64,000 nucleotides of DNA from Molanna angustata (Eukaryota; Arthropoda; Insecta; Trichoptera; Molannidae), in the NCBI GenBank assembly GCA_963576475.1, contig OY754980.1, positions 4,276,306 through 4,340,305 on the forward strand. Direction: 5' to 3'. The notes beneath the pieces were generated by a model that searched no databases, was not told the origin of the DNA, and was given only the letters and a program-made list of their open reading frames with translations. Positions 31,741 through 43,967 of the stretch are shown here, in pieces; position 1 is the first letter of the stretch, and each line of letters starts with the position of its first letter. A program made the position numbers and the translations under genes.

Positions 31741-32940
31741 TGTCAGGTTACAAGTAAAATAACTAAAGGAAAAAGAGTTTTTTTTATTTATTAAATAACG
31801 TTTCGATTTTTAAATGTTTACAAAAATCATTTTTATTCTACCCAAAACACTACAATTTCTGAATAGGTTCAATTTTTTTGAAAAATCATTTGAATAATGA
31901 CTAAATGTAATAAAAAAAATTACAATCGGTTCTCTCTGCCTACCCCGAATCTGGAAGTAACCTAATTGCATATTTGTGCTCTTTTCTATTTGATATAATA
32001 TACATGACTGAGCTGATTTTTCTTTTGTTTTATTTAAAATTCTTTTGACGACTTCTCGACTATTCGTGTCTTAGTAACAATATACCTTTAAAGAAACAAT
32101 TCACTTCCAACACGCTAAATTTAATCATTCAACTCAACTTGGGCTATCAATCAAATTTGGCATTTTCAAATATGTCCGTAATTCAATTATTATAACTAAA
32201 TGCAATTCAGTTATGGGCGTCAAGAAAACAAAAATAGCTTATAATTGTATTATGTACGCCACGTCAGTGCGCCCTAGGCACATTCTGACCCCCTATGGTC
32301 CCATATAGTTCTACCTACACACACACACACACATACATTACTTTAGGGTTGCTATGTGTCCGGTTTTAAACAGCAGATTTGTCTTTTACAAATATTTGTT
32401 CGTTATGGAAAAATGCAGTTTTTTTCTACCTAATGTAATCCTGTTGTAATTCCGACAGTTATTGCAGTACTTTGGGTCATATTTACAATTCATATATAGG
32501 TACATTCACCTATTCTTGTTAATGTATGTAGCATATAATCACTTTTTGTAGGTACCTACTATCTAAATCTTTATATTTTCAATACTTATATAATTATCAA
32601 TACTAAATCATATTATTCATTCTATTTTTCTTATCAAAACAACTTTATTTATTCAATCCAAAAATTTATTGTTGTCCAAATCACTATTTATATTTCTTGA
32701 TAAAAATCGACTTCGTTGAAATAGTCAAGTATTTCGTTAGTTCGTCAGCAAAATGTAATTTAATTTAGATAATATTATAGAGAGTGATTCCAGTGAAGTG
32801 TAAAAAAAGTACCTAAATAAACATTAAAAAAGACCAAATAGTTTCTGAGTATGTAAAGTATATACTAATCATTCAACTAGCCACAAGTTTTTACAGAATT
32901 ACACCGCGTTTGTAAATAGGTTTAGTTAGGTTAGAACAAC
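31741..32940. other. No gene recognised
   Basis: AT-rich, with a short (CA)n at 32317-32332. 31925-31955 (GGTTCTCTCTGCCTACCCCGAAT) is a stray LINE-K 3' end. No ORF of note. Confidence 0.5.
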
Positions 32941-32942
32941 AG

Positions 32943-33245
32943 AGATGAAAACACTAAGACCAATCTTGGGCAGAACCCTCAGAGACAGAATCCCCAACGA
33001 GGAGATTAGCAGAACCTGCAATGTGGAGGATATTGTTAGGTGGAGCAGGCAAAGAAGAAGATTCTGGAGAGATCATGTTAAGAGGATGAATCCAGAAAGG
33101 CTGCCAAAGGTTGTAATGCGCGAGACACCAGAGGGACGCCGACCACCGGGAAGACCATCGAAGAGATGCAGGGAGAGCTGGACATCCTCGTCCCAGGACC
33201 TGTAAAAAAAGATCATAGATCAAAAAAAAGAGGTAGAAGAAGAAG
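32943..33245 (+). mobile_element. LINE C-terminus, 86 codons open
   Basis: The frame reads LRPILGRTLRDRIPNEEISR, VRWSRQRRRFWRDHVKRM, RLPKVVMRETPEGRRPPGRP and RCRESWTSSSQDL with a stop. It matches the C-terminus of the LINE at 56395-57085 motif by motif (TLRDR..N..I, RWSRQRR, RGRPPKRWRDSW). An AAAGAGGTAGAAGAAGAAGG tail follows. Confidence 0.8.
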
Positions 33246-34020
33246 GTTAGGTTAAGTTTATGTTAGGTTAGGTGAGTTCATTGGTTTGGTCTAGCAGGTG
33301 ATTGAGTGTGTTCTAAAATTAAAAAAAAGACGAACAGAAAAACATTGAGACATAAAATAAGAAAATAACCGAAAGTTCTGTCCGTTTTTTCGTCGATCGT
33401 TCCACGACTGGCAATCCTGCTTTATTCAGTAGGTAAGCATGTGCTATGAAATGACCCCATGGTGATGTTACGCCAATTATGCCAAGCTAATGCAATTACC
33501 GTGTTGTGGCATTATTATAAGTCCGCTGTTCGCTGTGTTCCTGTGTATATTGGTCGTTGTGTATAGGTACCATACTTACATACTCTGTGTACGCTGTGTT
33601 TTTCTGACGCTGCGCAAAGCAAATTTATCGTTTATATAAAATAGAATAATACCAAACAGCCTTATGAAAAGGTCCGTAAAACTTTATCCCATTAATGGCA
33701 GAATGTTTTGTGTAAAAAAAATGTACAAAAGGTCAACGTCAAAAAACGTTGACGCTTTTCATTTTTATATTCGTTTTAATTTATATAAACGATTTGTCGT
33801 AACGTCGTTGTTTGGTTTTCACATGAATGAAAACGTGAGTTTGGAATTATGATGTGGGATTTATTTCTGTTGTTGATTCAACGCTCGAAGTTATGTTTGT
33901 ATTGCATGACATTTCATAAAAGTTAAAATGTCAAGATGGACGTTGACTAATAAGGACCAGTTTTATTAGATCTCAAACTACATATGTCCCCTAACATTCC
34001 ACAACGAAATAGAATTAAAC
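33246..34020. other. No gene recognised
   Basis: No repeat match. AACGTCAAAAAACGTTGACG (33738-33757) is a small inverted pair. The 62-aa ORF at 33664-33852 has no recognisable motif. Confidence 0.45.
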
Positions 34021-34024
34021 ATTT

Positions 34025-35270
34025 TTGTCCCGGGGTTGGCTCTTCTGATTCGTCTAAACTCGCCTGCCTTGTGCCAGATCAGGATTCAGATCCTCGACAA
34101 CCACGTGGTTGGTGATCTGCCTACTCTTATAGATTGTTATTAGTTTCGCTATCCATAGCTCTCTGTATTGTATTGTTTGTCGGTCATCTCAAAATGAAAT
34201 TTAGCTATCCATAGATCTCTGTATCATGTTGTTTGTCGGTCATCTCAAAATGTGGGCATATCTGACAGCCACGTGGCTGTTGATCTGCCTACTCTTATAG
34301 ATGGAATTACGCTATCCTTAGCTATCTGTATTTTATATCATGTTGTTTGTCGGTCGTCTCAAAATGTGGGCATATCTGACAGCCACATGGCTGATGATCT
34401 GCCTACTCTTATAGATGGAATTACGTTATCCTTAGCTCTCTGTATTATATATCATGTTGTTTGTCGGTCGTCTCAAAATGTGGGCATATCTGACAGCCAC
34501 GTGGCTGATGATCTGCCTACTCTTATAGATGGAATTACGTTATCCTTAGCTCTCTGTATTATATATCATGTTGTTTGTCGGTCGTCTCAAAATGTGGGCA
34601 TATCTGACAGCCACGTGGCTGATGATCTGCCTACTCTTATAGATGGAATTACGCTATCCTTAGCTCTCTGTATTATATATCATGTTGTTTGTCGGTCGTC
34701 TCAAAATGTGGGCATATCTGACAGCCACGTGGCTGATGATCTGCCTACTCTTATAGATGGAATTACGCTATCCTTAGCTCTCTGTATTATATATCATGTT
34801 GTTTGTCGGTCGTCTCAAAATGTGGGCATATCTGACAGCCACGTGGCTGATGATCTGCCTACTCTTATAGATGGAATTACGTTATCCTTAGCTCTCTGTA
34901 TTATATATCATGTTGTTTGTCGGTCGTCTCAAAATGTGGGCATATCTGACAGCCACGTGGCTGATGATCTGCCTACTCTTATAGATGGAATTACGTTATC
35001 CTTAGCTCTCTGTATTATATATCATGTTGTTTGTCGGTCGTCTCAAAATGTGGGCATATCTGACAGCCACGTAGCTGGTGATCTGCCTACTCTTATATTT
35101 GGAATTACGCTATCCATAGCTCTCTGTATCATGTTGTTTGTCAGTCGTCTCAAAATGTGGGCATATCTGATAGCCACGTGGCTGGTGATCTGCCTACTCT
35201 TATAGATGGAATTTCGCTATTCATAGTTCTCTGTATCATGTTGTTTGTGGTCTGTTTTAGAATATCTTCG
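34025..35270 (-). repeat. 114-bp minisatellite grown inside a LINE 3' region
   Basis: About ten units; seven or eight central ones are nearly identical with a period of exactly 114 bp. On the minus strand each unit reads YAHILRRPTNNMI and, after stops, SATWLS or SHVAV-like ends. These align with GHILRRPTDSMI...GRPPATWLSS in the LINE at 35415-35680. The proper LINE continuation (NPDLAQGRRV) follows at 34025-34095. The array is a tandem expansion of one LINE segment. The 317-aa plus-strand frame (34252-35205) is its antisense shadow. Confidence 0.85.
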
Positions 35271-35414
35271 TCTATTTGGCTCAATATTTAATAAAACTAG
35301 CACTAGGACATGGAATTTTATTTTAAAACTAATATTTTATCTAACCGGTATCGGACGATCAAAGATCATCATCATATCACCATAATTAAATACTCTTCAC
35401 TGGCCAAAGTTGGC

Positions 35415-35680
35415 AAATAGTCAAAAACAGGCTTAGATGGTATGGCCACATTTTGAGACGACCGACGGACAGTATGATAAATAAAGCCTTGGACATCGAG
35501 ACTCCAGCGAGAAGACCAGGCAGACCACCAGCCACATAGCTGTCGAGCATCAAAAAGAATCTGCGAGAGAGGGAGCTCAATCCTGATCTGGCACAGGACA
35601 GGCGAGTTTGGCGAAATAGAATAAGGAGAGCCGACCCCAGTTAATGGGACAAAGGCGAGGGCGAAGAAGAAAAAGGTCAA
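35415..35680 (+). mobile_element. LINE C-terminus (founder type of the 114-bp array)
   Basis: The plus frame reads RLRWYGHILRRPTDSMINKA, ARRPGRPPAT, a stop where W is expected, LSSIKKNLRERELNPDLAQD, RRVWRNRIRRADPS, then a stop and (GAA)n-like tail. It is oriented opposite to the minisatellite-bearing copy. Confidence 0.75.
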
Positions 35681-35992
35681 AGATGGCGGTATTTGAAAAG
35701 AAGAAGTCATAATTAACACTTAGGTAATTTACAAATATAGAAAACATGTACCTATGTTTTATTTTTACCTTCATACTATTTATATTTTATCTAATAATAT
35801 TATGTAGGCATAACCTTGTAACTTTTCTTGGACAGTCACATTATTTTACATAACTTGAGAAATATCAGAATTCAATGCTGTTGGTAATGCCTTTTTTAGA
35901 AAATGTGTAGGTACATGATTGGAGTAAAAATTAAACATGAGATTTTTTCTGATATAACCCAGAAAGTGTTTACTTATTGCTATTTAATTTTT
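35681..35992. other. No gene recognised
   Basis: AT-rich spacer with no ORF or matched repeat. Confidence 0.45.
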
Positions 35993-36030
35993 ACTCCTCA
36001 CTACCCCAAGGGGATATAGAATGGGTGTAC
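35993..36030 (+). mobile_element. HINE-like 5' end fragment
   Basis: ACTCCTCACTACCCCAAGGGGATATAG is the 5' end of the HINE-like family; similarity stops after about 30 bases. Confidence 0.55.
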
Positions 36031-36153
36031 ATACGCGCCGGCCGCATTCTTCTTTTGCTAAATCAATAATACAGGGTCAGTCTTTCAAACTCTTTTTTTC
36101 TTCTCAAAATATAATTGAAGAACATCCTTAACTTGACCGCCGACCTTGATGCC

Positions 36154-36366
36154 GACCGCCGTGGCACTGTTGGTAAGCCGTTCGGTTTCTGTGCGGGCGT
36201 CCTGGGTTCGATTCACAGTAGAGGAGAAATATATTTAAATTCATTTCTCACGCAAATATTGCTTCTCTGGGCTGGAAACACTGGTTAGTTGGAAGAAATT
36301 GCCATACGGCAATAAACTCGCCACTTGCGCATGGTGCAAGGAAGTGTTTATTATTATTATTATTTC
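36154..36366 (+). mobile_element. SINE-C copy, complete
   Basis: Best complete copy: GACCGCCGTGGCACTGTTGG (box A region), CTGGGTTCGATTCACAG (box B), AGAGGAGAAATATATTTAAA, TCTGGGCTGGAAACACTGG, CAATAAACTCGCCACTTGCG, ending GTGTTTATTATTATT. Its 3' trinucleotide repeat suggests mobilisation by a LINE with the same kind of tail. Confidence 0.8.
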
Positions 36367-36374
36367 GGGCTCTT

Positions 36375-36950
36375 TAACACCTTCTCAGGTTTATCACCTG
36401 GTGGGATTTGGGGTAGCAAGAGAAATGCTGCCAAGTGCTATCCTTACTGAGTGTATAAAATGTGGTGTTTGTGTGTTGGTGCCATGTGTAGTATTTATGT
36501 GTTAGTTAGGTCAGTAGTGTCGTCGATTTGGAGGAATTTCCTCACCAGTCGGCATGTGTTTAATATGGCTGCTTTTTGCATGGTGACGTATGTGTATTTA
36601 GGTAATTTGATGGTTTCTAAACTGCTGAATAAGTTTAATGGAATAATTCCTGTGGTGGAAATTACTATTGGTACTATAATCACAGATTGCATGTCCCAGA
36701 TTCGCTTGATTTCGTCTTGCAAGTCAGTGTATTTTCTAATTTTTTCGGTTGTAGTTGTTTCGATGTTGTGTGTATTTGGTACAGCGATATCAATTAACAT
36801 TGTATGTTTATTTTGTTTATCTACAAGTGTAATATCTGGTCTATTGTTATGTATGGTTCTATCAGTTAGTATGGATCTGTCAAAGTATAGTTTGTGAGTG
36901 GAGTTTTCAAGAACTGGTGTAGGTGTGTATTTATAATAAGGCATTTTGTC
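36375..36950 (-). mobile_element. LINE C-terminal domain, REL-endonuclease-like
   Basis: The minus frame 36944-36495 is open for 149 codons: YYKYTPTPVLENSTHKLYFD, RSILTDRTIHNNRPDITLVD, LIDIAVPNTHNIETT, KYTDLQDEIKRIWDMQSVI, IVPIVISTTGIIPLNL, QKAAILNTCRLVRKFL. RPDITL..K...LIDIAVP resembles the PD-(D/E)xK core of restriction-like endonucleases of R2/R4/CRE-type LINEs; that assignment is an inference. The family is common in insect genomes. Below 36495 the sequence continues more decayed to about 36375. Confidence 0.65.
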
Positions 36951-37025
36951 ATTTTTATTTATTAGTTTGTGTGCAATAGCTAATTATTATTATTATTATT
37001 ATTAACTTGGCAACTGATATTTTTT

Positions 37026-37535
37026 ACTCCTCACTAACACAAGGTGATATAGTGGGGAGTTATGATTTCGCAATTTTTAAGGGTATTTTTTTTTTTGCAG
37101 ATTATCAACTAGTATCATGCTGAGATTGTATTCTGAAAGTTTCATCACAATGTATCTGTGTGTGTGTGCAGTGTGCTATGTGCTATGTACGGCGTGTTCA
37201 TTTTACTTTATCGATTATAGACTAAAGTACTCATTCGATTCTATTCAAATTTTGCAAATTTGTATATCTAATGCTCACTTAGATCCCATTAGATTTTAAA
37301 CGATATATGAATAGTGCTTCTCAATTTTTTTAACTGTCAAATATTTCAAAGTGACCCCAAGCTCAGGAAACTTAAAATTTGAAATTTTTATTTTCAAATA
37401 GGTAAAAAGGCTCATCACTTTCATAAAATGGCATTCAAGAAAAATCAACTTTTCATAATAAAATAAAAAAATAATTAAACAAACTCATTTCATAAAATCG
37501 CTGAAAATTTTCCATACAAAATTTGAGTACGGAAC
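37026..37535 (+). mobile_element. HINE-like element, 3' truncated
   Basis: Starts ACTCCTCACTAACACAAGG with the hairpin partner TAGTGGGGAGT, then GATTATCAACTAGTATCATGC, a GT-rich run and GTGACCCCAAGCTCAGGAAAC. It stops before the TTAGTGAGGAGT block, at TTTGAGTACGG. Confidence 0.7.
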
Positions 37536-37794
37536 ATCTTTGACTAGGTATATACCAAAGACCTTATAATAATATATACTGACTAAAGGTAATATATTAA
37601 CATTATTATTGTGAAATTTGCTCTGTTTATGTTAAATTATTATTTAATTTTACTCTTTTACATCATTTTTCATAATATCTTATATGAATATTAGGAAAAT
37701 GTTTATTTTATCAGTTTTTTTTAGAAACCGAACGTCATGATAGTTTATTTTCTAGGAATATACTAGTTACAAATAAATATTTTGTGTTTTTTAC

Positions 37795-38220
37795 ATACAT
37801 ACTATCATGCCTTGTTCATATTGAGGTAGGCAGAGAGAACTGAGCGCCATACTTTCCTATCCTGATATACTTTTCTCGCTTCACTTAATCCAAACATTGC
37901 CTCATGCACACTCTCCTACTATCTACACATCAGATTCCATTCATGTGATTTAAATGAGTCTTTCTCGACCGACCTCTATCTCTTATTCCGCATCTTTTAG
38001 CCATGTATAATTTTTTTGTCAACTGTTCTTCATCTGTTCTTTCTATGTGGCCGAACCACTTAAGGACATATATTATATTTTTATTTTGCATGTGGTGTCC
38101 TTTTCCAACATACATTCTGTTCTTGTGCTTACTTTTTTTATTCAATCACACATCGTCTTATTACACATTTGTCTGAGAGACCTCATTTCAACGGCAGTTA
38201 TTCTACTTGGGAAACTTGAT
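37795..38220 (-). mobile_element. LINE-K, diverged C-terminal part
   Basis: Minus frame: VLKWFGHIERTDEEQLTKKL, YMAKRCGIRDRGRSRKTHL and NHMNGI, with frame breaks on both sides, then the 3' end near CATGATAGTATG. More decayed than the 29815 copy. Confidence 0.65.
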
Positions 38221-39149
<929 letters not shown>

Positions 39150-39354
39150 AAAATAGAAATAGAATAATGTTTATAAAGAAATGCTTTTACTCATAAGCAA
39201 AATTTGAATGAAAAACAGCTTTTGTTATACTGAATGAGGGCAATATAGAAATATTATTTTCAATATTTGTCTTGTTTGTAGTAAATCATTTGTCTAATTT
39301 AATTATTATATTTATAAAATTTCTCATACCTAATGTATGTGATTCTTATACATA

Positions 39355-40110
39355 CCATAATGCCATGATCCTCACATGGTATACAGAGAAAACTGAATGC
39401 CATATATCTTGACACACAATCATCGCCTCGTCAACATTCATACATCTTCTTATACATGTTTATCTGTTCTTCACGCTTCTAACCTTTTCGTCTTTCAAAA
39501 TACCATTCACATGGTCATGCCATCCCTTTCTTGGGCGGCATTGATTTCTCATTTCATTCCTATGCGCATTGTATATTTGTTCGTCAGGCATTCCTCATTC
39601 ATTCTCCCCATGTGGCCAATTAATGAATGAAATGAATTCATCATTTTCATTCTATTAATGACATCTATCTTCATCTTAAATTCTATTACAGATTCATCTT
39701 AGTGATCTCATTTAAACTGCATTTATTCTGCTTTCATGTGACTTCTGCCATGTCCAGGTTTCACTTGCATACATCAAGGTTGGCACTTTTAAGATAGCGT
39801 TATCTATGGCATCTTTAGCATCCTTTGATATGTTGCGGTCATTTATAACTGGTCTAAGTGCTCCATTCTCTCTGTTTCTTGCCATAACTCTTCTTTCGAT
39901 CTCTTTATCAATCCGTCCATTCCGGTGTTCCGTTGCTTCCCAAATAGACATATTCGTCTACTTGCTTGAGCCATTTGTTCTCTAATTTTATTTGGTACGC
40001 TGTTCTGCTATCACTCTTTTGAAACACCATTTGAACTTCAATTTGCTGGCATCCATTCTCAGTACGTTCTCTTTACATCCTTCATATACTATACTTACTG
40101 AATTGTCAAC
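39355..40110 (-). mobile_element. LINE-K, longest minus-strand copy
   Basis: Minus strand: LRMDASKLKFKW near 40080, NGRIDKEIERRVMARNRENG, ALRPVINDRNISKDAKD, TLMYASETWTWQKSHESRIN, then GHMGRM- and GRPRKGWHDHVNGI-like pieces in broken frames down to 39360. The order matches the plus-strand copy at 55530-56140. Confidence 0.75.
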
Positions 40111-40114
40111 GTTT

Positions 40115-40430
40115 TGACATTTCTCATATACCTACTAAAATTCAGACAGATAAATTTAGACGAATCGGAATGGGACATATTATGAATATTTCGATTTGTG
40201 TGATAGATTTTGTATTTTAATGAATTATTGTGTTGTTTTTCTTTTTAATTGTTGTGTTGTTTAATACGAGTTTTATGTTTTATTTTTACCATATTTTTAT
40301 AATGGCTAAGAGGCCGTGTATGTGAATATAAATAAATAAATTTCAGACCCTTGCTATCCTCCATAAAAGTTCTGATGCAACATTCAACGTATAGATTGAA
40401 GAGCCATGGAGATAGCATGCACCCCATTAT
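40115..40430 (-). mobile_element. LINE RT fragment
   Basis: Minus frame MGCMLSPWLFNLYVECCIRT ahead of a short decayed stretch. GCMLSP.LFNLY is the conserved RT palm motif just upstream of the YADD box. An AAATAAATAAAT block (40333-40344) breaks it. Confidence 0.6.
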
Positions 40431-40480
40431 TTATAGAGAACTATGTTGTTACTGTGTCGGTGACACAAACACGTGATATT

Positions 40481-41340
40481 CAGTAGTGGCCAAAAGAATG
40501 GAAACTTTTTATTTTGACTACATTTTTCAACTTACTAGGTGATTCATTTTACTTTTTCATTGAAATTTTATTGCAATCTTATTGTTTTTAATGACAAATA
40601 TTTTCTTTTGTTTATTTCGCAAGAAACAATAAATATTTTCTTAATTATTTTAACTTTTTTTTACAAAATTAGTTAATCCTTTCTAATTTGTCTCATAATG
40701 AGTTGTAAGGAACATATACCTTACTATTTGATGATATGAATCATCATTATTACTCACATTTTTTTCTGGAAATTTGTTTTTTTGATGTCTGTGATCATTA
40801 GAAAGTAATTATTGAGGATATTTGAAATCCTATCTAAGCAAGAGCTATTAGTCTGTCGTTCGTCCTGTACTGTGTCATTTGTAAGTGGTTGGAGTGTTTT
40901 TTCAAGTTCTGAGATTATTTTATTCTGAAACTTCTTCTGAAACGTGCTTGGAGGCTACTGGTCACCTACAAAATGTAGTAGAGCAGTTACCCTGCGAGAA
41001 GAGGGATATACATATAAACAAATTGCTGAAAAGTTGGGACACAGAGCGTCCAAGTCTGGAGTTCAAAGGTCTGCGAGAGGTTCAAAGTCTCCAAAAGTTT
41101 ACACAATGCTGTAAAATCTGGCAGAAACCAGAAGACGTTATTGATAGACGACAGAAGGATAACGAAATTAGCTCTTCAAGACCGTAGATCCACTTCGAGT
41201 GATATCCAACACATCCTTGCTGAGAGTGGTATAATTGTAAGCGATAGGACGATTCGACGACGCCTAGTCAACAATGGATTAAGGGCCAGAAGGCCAAGAA
41301 AAAAGCTTACTTGAATAGTAAACAAAGGGAAAAAAGACTC
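40481..41340 (+). mobile_element. Tc1/mariner-like transposon fossil
   Basis: The left end CAGTAGTGGCCAAAAGAATGG (40481) is a typical Tc1-type inverted terminal repeat. From about 40975 one frame reads RAVTLREEGYTYKQIAEKLG (N-terminal helix-turn-helix). After a frameshift come RTIRRRLVNNGLRARRPRKK and a YLNSKQREKRL-like stretch, the second HTH/linker of Tc1 transposases. The DDE catalytic part and the right inverted repeat are absent. Confidence 0.75.
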
Positions 41341-41344
41341 ATAG

Positions 41345-42180
41345 TTTTTTCAAGTCAAGTTTGTTAAAAATGCAGAAAAATATCAATAAACATTAGGTTT
41401 CCGTTGATTTAATTCACGTATAAAACTTTTTTAACGCACGTGATATTTATCTTAACTAACATGTAACTTCATCATGTATTAGGATGTTTTAATAAATCAT
41501 ATTATATTCAATTACTAGATTCAGCGTTTTATGTTCTCTTAATTTCTCCCAAATGTAAAACAAAATGTTTAATTTTGTTTTATAAAAGACTGTACTTAAC
41601 ATCTATAAAACATATTGTCATATAAAAGGAATATAACAGGTTCATCGACAACTACATATTATGTTTTATAAAAGTTTTTGTTTTTCATTTATAAAACCAA
41701 CTGTTGAATAATAGGTATATAAACGTCACACTAATAATTTTATGTCCTATTGAAGTCATCCATAATACCACTATACAATCGTCTATTAAAGTTTTTTCTA
41801 AAACGTTTATAGGCCAATAAGTTGTTTAGATGTTATAATAATACTCTTTTTAGGACGATATTGTCTTTTTAAAAATCTTTATACAACTGAAATGTTTTTA
41901 CGACTTACAGCTTTGTTAAGTTAACATTTCGATTAAGACCATTATGTGATCCTTGTATAATTACGTTGCAAAAACGTTTATGGGACGTTGCAATTAGACT
42001 ATTTAGTTAGACGACTTAACCGTCAGATGTACAACGTCTATACGACTAACAGAGTTAGTTAATAACCACTATAAAACTCCTATACGACTAAAAGTCATAG
42101 GTATAACTCTTATTTATACGACTTGTTTGCTAGTTGGATTGTCTCTGGGGGAAACATAAAATTAAAATAGTCGCATCATT
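41345..42180. repeat. Region of recurring TATAAAAC / TATACGAC motifs
   Basis: Between about 41560 and 42130, short motifs such as TTTATAAAAG, CTATAAAAC, AAAACGTTTATRGG and TATACGACT recur at irregular spacing. There is no ORF and no fixed period. It may be a much-decayed minisatellite or the interior of a non-autonomous element. Confidence 0.35.
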
Positions 42181-42186
42181 TCTATC

Positions 42187-42412
42187 TTCGGCCTTCGTGG
42201 CTCAGTTGGTTAGGTATCTGACTACTGATCCAAGGGTCCCAGATTCGATTCCCGGTGGAGACACAGTTTTTAATTGTGTTTTAAGTCTGGCTCTGTGAGA
42301 CGATTAATACCATAAGCAGATCGTAAGTCTCCAGAATGTGGCAGCTTGTTATTGGTGCATGTTAAATAATTATTTGACATTGTACCTGTTAGTTGCCCGT
42401 GAAGCTACATAA
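42187..42412 (+). mobile_element. SINE-B copy, complete
   Basis: Head GGCCTTCGTGGCTCAGTTGG, box B CAGATTCGATTCCCGG, body TTTTAATTGTGTTTTAAGTC, GTGAGACGATTAATACC, AATGTGGCAGCTTGTTATTG and tail TAGTTGCCCGTGAAGC. A small insertion (CATAAGCAG) lies in the body. Confidence 0.85.
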
Positions 42413-42621
42413 AATAAAAAGTTATAATATAATATTATGCTGATTAATTATTTAAATGTTTTATCAAATGACAGAACGAACGCGTATAATATCTGTCAAA
42501 TGACAAATGTCAACCACGGTGGACGGTGCTGCCAGGACTTAAATTTTTAGATATTATTGGAGAGTTGCACGAAAAAAATATGAATCCTTATGAAGAAGGG
42601 GTTGAACTTAACATTGTTTTT

Positions 42622-43176
42622 ACTCCTCACTACCCCAAGGGGATTTATGAATTCGTAATTTTTAAGGTAATTTTTTATTGCAGATTATCAACTAGTATCA
42701 TGCTGGGATTGCATTCTGAAAGTTTTATCACAATGTATCTGTGTGTGTGTGTGCTGTGTACTATAATATGCTACGTACGGCGTGTTTATTCTAGATTATC
42801 GATTATAGACTAAAGTGCTCATTCGATTATTTTCAAATTTTGCAAATTTGTATATCAAAAACTCGCATAGACCTCATTAGATTTTGAAGGATATCTGAAT
42901 AGTGCTTCTCATTTTTTTTAACTGTCAAATATTTCAAAGTGACTCCCATACTCAGGAAACTCGAAATTTGTTATTTTTATTTTCAAATTGCTAAAAGGGC
43001 ACATCACTTACATAAAATGTCATTAATAAATATCAATTTTTCATAATAATATATTTAAATAATAAAAGAATTAAACTCACTCATTTCATAAAATTGCCGA
43101 AAACTTTCTATAGAAACTTTGAATACTCTATAGTGACTTGTTAGTGAGGAGTTTAGCGTTGGCCACAACCCACTCG
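42622..43176 (+). mobile_element. HINE-like element, complete
   Basis: From ACTCCTCACTACCCCAAGG to TTAGTGAGGAGTTTAGCG, TTGGCCACAACCCACTCG, with GT microsatellite at 42737-42752. The 5' hairpin arm is shortened. Only nine bases separate it from the next copy. Confidence 0.75.
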
Positions 43177-43185
43177 TTTTTTATT

Positions 43186-43737
43186 ACTCCTCACTAACAC
43201 AAGGTGATATAGTGGGGAGTAATGATTTCGCAATTTTTAAGGGTATTTTTTTTTTTGCAGATTATCAACTAGTATCATGCTGAGATTGTATTCTGAAAGT
43301 TTCATCACAATGTATCTGTGTATGTGTGCTATGTACGGCGTGTTCATTTTTTACTTTATCGATTATAGACTAAAGTACTCATTCGATTCTATTCAAAATT
43401 TTCAAATATGTATACCTAATACTCGATTAGATCCCATTAGATTTTGAACGATATATGAATAGTGCTTCTCAATTTTTTTAACTGTCAAATATTTCAAAGT
43501 GACCCCAAGCTCAGGAAACTTAAAATTTTAAATTTTTGTTTTCAAATTCGTATAAAGGCACATCACTTTCATAAAATGGCATTGAAGAGTTATCAAGTTT
43601 TCATAGTAAAATATTTAAATAAAAAATAATTTAACAAACTCATTTCATGAAAATGTTGGAAATTTTCCATACAAAATTTGAATACTTTATAGAATGACTT
43701 GTTAGTGAGGAGTTTAGCGTTGGCCACAACCCACTCG
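43186..43737 (+). mobile_element. HINE-like element, complete, tandem to the previous
   Basis: Same structure and direction as the copy at 42622, but with the ACACAAGGTGATATAG variant shared with 37026. It ends CACTCG followed by a T run. Confidence 0.75.
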
Positions 43738-43740
43738 TTT

Positions 43741-43917
43741 TTTTATAAAAAATGAATATGTCCTTGTTAAACAAGTACATATACATCTTACTACGTTCCC
43801 TAAAATAAGCAAATAAATGCTTGTGCTATAGGTGAACGAAATCGGTCGTGGCAGGATTCGAACTCGCGATCACTGGATTACTAGCCCAGCGCGCTAACCG
43901 CTCTGCCATCGACCCAT
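43741..43917 (-). mobile_element. SINE-A copy, complete
   Basis: Minus strand from GGGTCGATGGCAGAGCGG (43915) to AAGGACATATTCATTTTTTA. It sits directly against the T-rich end of the HINE-like element. Confidence 0.85.
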
Positions 43918-43967
43918 CTGATGATGAGATATTTTATTGGTTAGGTATTCAATACAATGCGTTTTTT

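Noticed and set aside
34252..35205. 317-aa open frame of repeated 38-residue units, as a repeat-protein gene
   Set aside because: The frame is antisense to LINE-derived coding sequence; 38 codons equals the 114-bp unit, so one stop-free frame in a unit makes the entire array open. No promoter, splice sites or signal peptide.
36451..36897. 148-aa plus-strand ORF rich in cysteine and valine
   Set aside because: It is the antisense of a recognisable LINE C-terminal frame on the minus strand.
40885..41187. 100-aa host gene
   Set aside because: It mixes two frames of a Tc1/mariner transposase N-terminus; the catalytic part is missing.
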